Source: an uncultured Eubacteriales bacterium (GTDB lineage Bacteria > Bacillota > Clostridia > Oscillospirales > Acutalibacteraceae). Taken from it: a stretch of 17,025 nucleotides of DNA. Shown one piece after another: positions 15,505 to 17,025 of the stretch. The translations under genes and the position numbers were made by a program. The stretch spans positions 1-17,025 of the forward strand of contig CAKTTT010000033.1 of assembly GCA_934615635.1 (NCBI GenBank). Direction: 5' to 3'. The notes under the pieces are model-generated. The model ran no database searches, was not told where the DNA came from, and worked only from the letters and a program-made list of their open reading frames with translations. The number at the start of each line of letters is the position of its first letter. Within the stretch, counting starts at the first letter, position 1.

Positions 15505-16101
15505 ATGCTGCAAATCATCATACTGGCGGCGACCGCGCTGCTGGTGGGAATCGATCAGCTGACCAAATGGCTGGCGGTGGAGTATCTGCAAGAGGGAGAG
15601 CCATTTCCGATTATTGACGGTGTGTTTGAGCTGCTCCTCCACAAAAACCCGGGCGCGGCCTTCGGGCTCTTTGAAGGGCAGCGGTGGCTGTTCATGGGGA
15701 TCACCGTGGTGGTCATCGTCGTGCTGGCCGCCATTCTCATGTCCGGCAAGTATCGCCAGTACCGGCTGGTAAACCTCAGCGGGACGCTGATTATCGCCGG
15801 GGGCATCGGCAACATGATCGACCGGGTGCGGCTGGGTCATGTCATCGATTTCCTATATTTCCGGCTGATCGATTTTCCAATTTTCAATTTTGCGGACTGC
15901 TGCGTCGTTATCGGCGCTCTGCTGCTGCTGATCTTCTTTTTCTTTATTTATAACGAGGACAAAAATGGACTGGACAAGAAGGCCGGCAGAAGGGACAAGG
16001 CGGCCTTAGAGAGCGCGGAAAGCGCGGCGGCGGAGGAGACGAGGGATGCCGGAGCGACGGATATTGGAGCCGGAGAGGGAAAAGACGGGCCAGAGGCTTG
16101 A
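15505..16101 (+). CDS. lspA: Lipoprotein signal peptidase (signal peptidase II)
   Basis: LspA is the membrane aspartyl protease that cleaves the signal peptide of diacylated prolipoproteins. The 198-residue protein has four hydrophobic segments (about 2-22, 60-80, 88-104, 131-148). Catalytic aspartates are D106 (GNMIDRV) and D131 (FNFADCCVV), and the conserved KNPGAAFG is at 47-54. GAGGAG lies 8 bases before the ATG. The family is usually about 150-165 residues; this one has about 45 extra hydrophilic residues at the C terminus. The last 56 bases of that tail overlap the start of rluD in another frame. The core is intact; whether the tail has a function is unknown. Confidence 0.96.
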   Translation: MLQIIILAATALLVGIDQLTKWLAVEYLQEGEPFPIIDGVFELLLHKNPGAAFGLFEGQRWLFMGITVVVIVVLAAILMSGKYRQYRLVNLSGTLIIAGGIGNMIDRVRLGHVIDFLYFRLIDFPIFNFADCCVVIGALLLLIFFFFIYNEDKNGLDKKAGRRDKAALESAESAAAEETRDAGATDIGAGEGKDGPEA

Positions 16102-16957
16102 CTGCTATCTCTCCGAAGCGTTGGAGGTCACCCGTTCGGCGGTTCAGAATTGGCTGGAACAGGGACTGGTCCGGGTAAACGGCCGCCCCCAGGAGAAGAA
16201 CTACCGGCTCCGGGAGGGCGACCGGATCGAAGCGGAGCTTCCCGCGCCCGCGCCCTGCCAGGCGGTGGCGGAGGATATTCCGCTGGATATCGTGTATGAG
16301 GATGATGATCTCCTGGTGGTGAACAAGCCCAAGGGCATGGTGGTACACCCTGCCGCGGGAAATCCGTCGGGAACGCTGGTCAACGCGCTGCTGGCCCACT
16401 GCGGCGATAGCTTGTCGGGCATAAACGGCGTGCTGCGCCCGGGTATTGTCCACCGGATCGATAAGGATACCAGCGGCCTGCTGATTGTGGCCAAAAACGA
16501 TTTTGCCCATCAGGGGCTGGCGGAGCAGATCAAGGCGCACAGCTTCGATCGGATCTATGAAGCGGTGGTGTGCGGACATCTGCGGGAGGCCGCCGGAAGG
16601 GTGGACGCGCCCATCGGCCGTCATCCCGTCCATCGCAAGAGGATGGCGGTGACCGACCGCCATTCCCGGCAGGCCGTCACCCATTATGAAACCATCCGGG
16701 AGTATCCCGGCTATGCCTATATCCGGCTGCGGTTGGAAACCGGCCGCACCCATCAGATTCGGGTGCATATGGCTTATCTGGGGCATCCGGTGGCGGGAGA
16801 CGAGGTGTATGGCAAACCGCTGCCCGGGCTGCAGGGGCAGTGCCTCCACGCCAGGGGAATCGGCTTCCGCCATCCCCGCAGCGGGGCATATCTGCACTTT
16901 ACCAGTCCGCTGCCCGCTTATTTTACGGCGTTCCTTGAGCAAATTGCCAAGGATTAG
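16046..16957 (+). CDS. rluD: RluD-family 23S rRNA pseudouridine synthase
   Basis: A 303-residue RluA/RluD-family pseudouridine synthase; members following lspA (YlyB in B. subtilis) are assumed to modify large-subunit rRNA. An N-terminal S4 RNA-binding domain (about 14-70, GQRLDCYLSEAL) precedes the catalytic domain. The active-site motif HRIDKDTSG (136-144) has catalytic D139. ETGRTHQIRVHMAYLGHPVAGDEVYG gives the other family motifs, shown here only as a landmark near residues 232-257. The start at 16046 lies within lspA and has GGAGGAGACGAGGG upstream; later starts would cut the S4 domain. The exact uridine target cannot be told from sequence alone. No convincing terminator follows. Confidence 0.93.
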   Translation: MPERRILEPEREKTGQRLDCYLSEALEVTRSAVQNWLEQGLVRVNGRPQEKNYRLREGDRIEAELPAPAPCQAVAEDIPLDIVYEDDDLLVVNKPKGMVVHPAAGNPSGTLVNALLAHCGDSLSGINGVLRPGIVHRIDKDTSGLLIVAKNDFAHQGLAEQIKAHSFDRIYEAVVCGHLREAAGRVDAPIGRHPVHRKRMAVTDRHSRQAVTHYETIREYPGYAYIRLRLETGRTHQIRVHMAYLGHPVAGDEVYGKPLPGLQGQCLHARGIGFRHPRSGAYLHFTSPLPAYFTAFLEQIAKD

Positions 16958-16992
16958 GCGGCGGGAGAAGAGGGTTTTCGGGAAATTGCCCT

Positions 16993-17021
16993 TTGCTATT
17001 TTCGAGAAAATAGGATATACT
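16993..17021 (+). promoter_or_regulatory. Candidate promoter for the gene beyond the right edge
   Basis: TTGCTA (16993-16998) and TATACT (17016-17021) are 17 bases apart, in an AT-rich stretch just after rluD. The -35 matches the consensus at four of six positions. It would start transcription just past the window and suggests a new transcription unit there, although no clear terminator separates it from rluD. Confidence 0.5.
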
Positions 17022-17025
17022 GTTT

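Noticed and set aside
14632..15840. Minus-strand open frame of 402 codons across divIVA and lspA
   Set aside because: It spans two well-supported genes on the other strand, and its Arg/Leu-rich repeats reflect antisense reading of the low-complexity divIVA tail.
16958..17000. Terminator after rluD
   Set aside because: Only a 3-4 bp stem (GGG with CCC) can be drawn before a short T-rich run, too weak to call.
1..17025. CRISPR array, tRNA or rRNA gene, transposon, toxin-antitoxin or defence system
   Set aside because: No regularly spaced repeats, cloverleaf sequences, transposase motifs or small paired genes were seen; almost every base is accounted for by housekeeping genes.

Overview
The window is GC-rich (roughly 60% by eye) bacterial chromosome, packed with housekeeping genes. 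It points to a Gram-positive anaerobe of the class Clostridia, probably in or near Oscillospirales. The reasons are the sepF-ylmH-divIVA-lspA-rluD order typical of Bacillota, a MutL of the endonuclease (no MutH) type, a YlbF-family protein between miaB and mutS, and strong AGGAGG-like ribosome binding sites. Lineage is inferred from gene order and protein character, not from a search. I see no RNA genes, CRISPR array, insertion sequence, phage gene or obvious horizontal transfer.

Left part, minus strand (1-3535). A 15-bp terminator hairpin lies at 50-87. It ends a membrane-anchored MutS-like ATPase (149-1741) with its own extended -10 promoter. A spacer of about 400 bp follows, holding a perfect 21-bp inverted repeat just past the end of murC (2141-3535). 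A divergent intergenic region (3536-3892) then carries a strong plus-strand promoter at 3805-3833 (TTGAAA, 17 bp, TGG-TATACT).

Middle part, plus strand (3893-11381). The order is miaB, a YlbF-family gene with a four-cysteine tail, mutS, mutL, miaA. Both enzymes for 2-methylthio-isopentenyl adenosine at tRNA position 37 sit here with the DNA mismatch repair pair. Spacings are 13 to 41 bp with no terminators, so this looks like one operon.

Right part, plus strand (11381-16957). An HlyD-like single-pass membrane protein overlaps the end of miaA by one base and in turn overlaps yggS/ylmE. Then come sepF, ylmH (rqcP), divIVA, lspA and rluD, again tightly spaced or overlapping. A near-consensus promoter (TTGACA, 17 bp, GATAAT) sits inside the 3' end of yggS and could drive the division genes separately. 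A promoter-like sequence at 16993-17021 points into the next gene beyond the window.

As a whole the window joins translation quality (MiaA, MiaB, YlmH, RluD), mismatch repair (MutS, MutL) and envelope or division functions (MurC, SepF, DivIVA, LspA). No clearly new defence or metabolic system is visible. The best leads are the orphan HlyD-like protein placed next to division genes, the Cys-tailed YlbF protein, the membrane MutS-like ATPase, the buried promoter in yggS, and the capped hairpin after murC.
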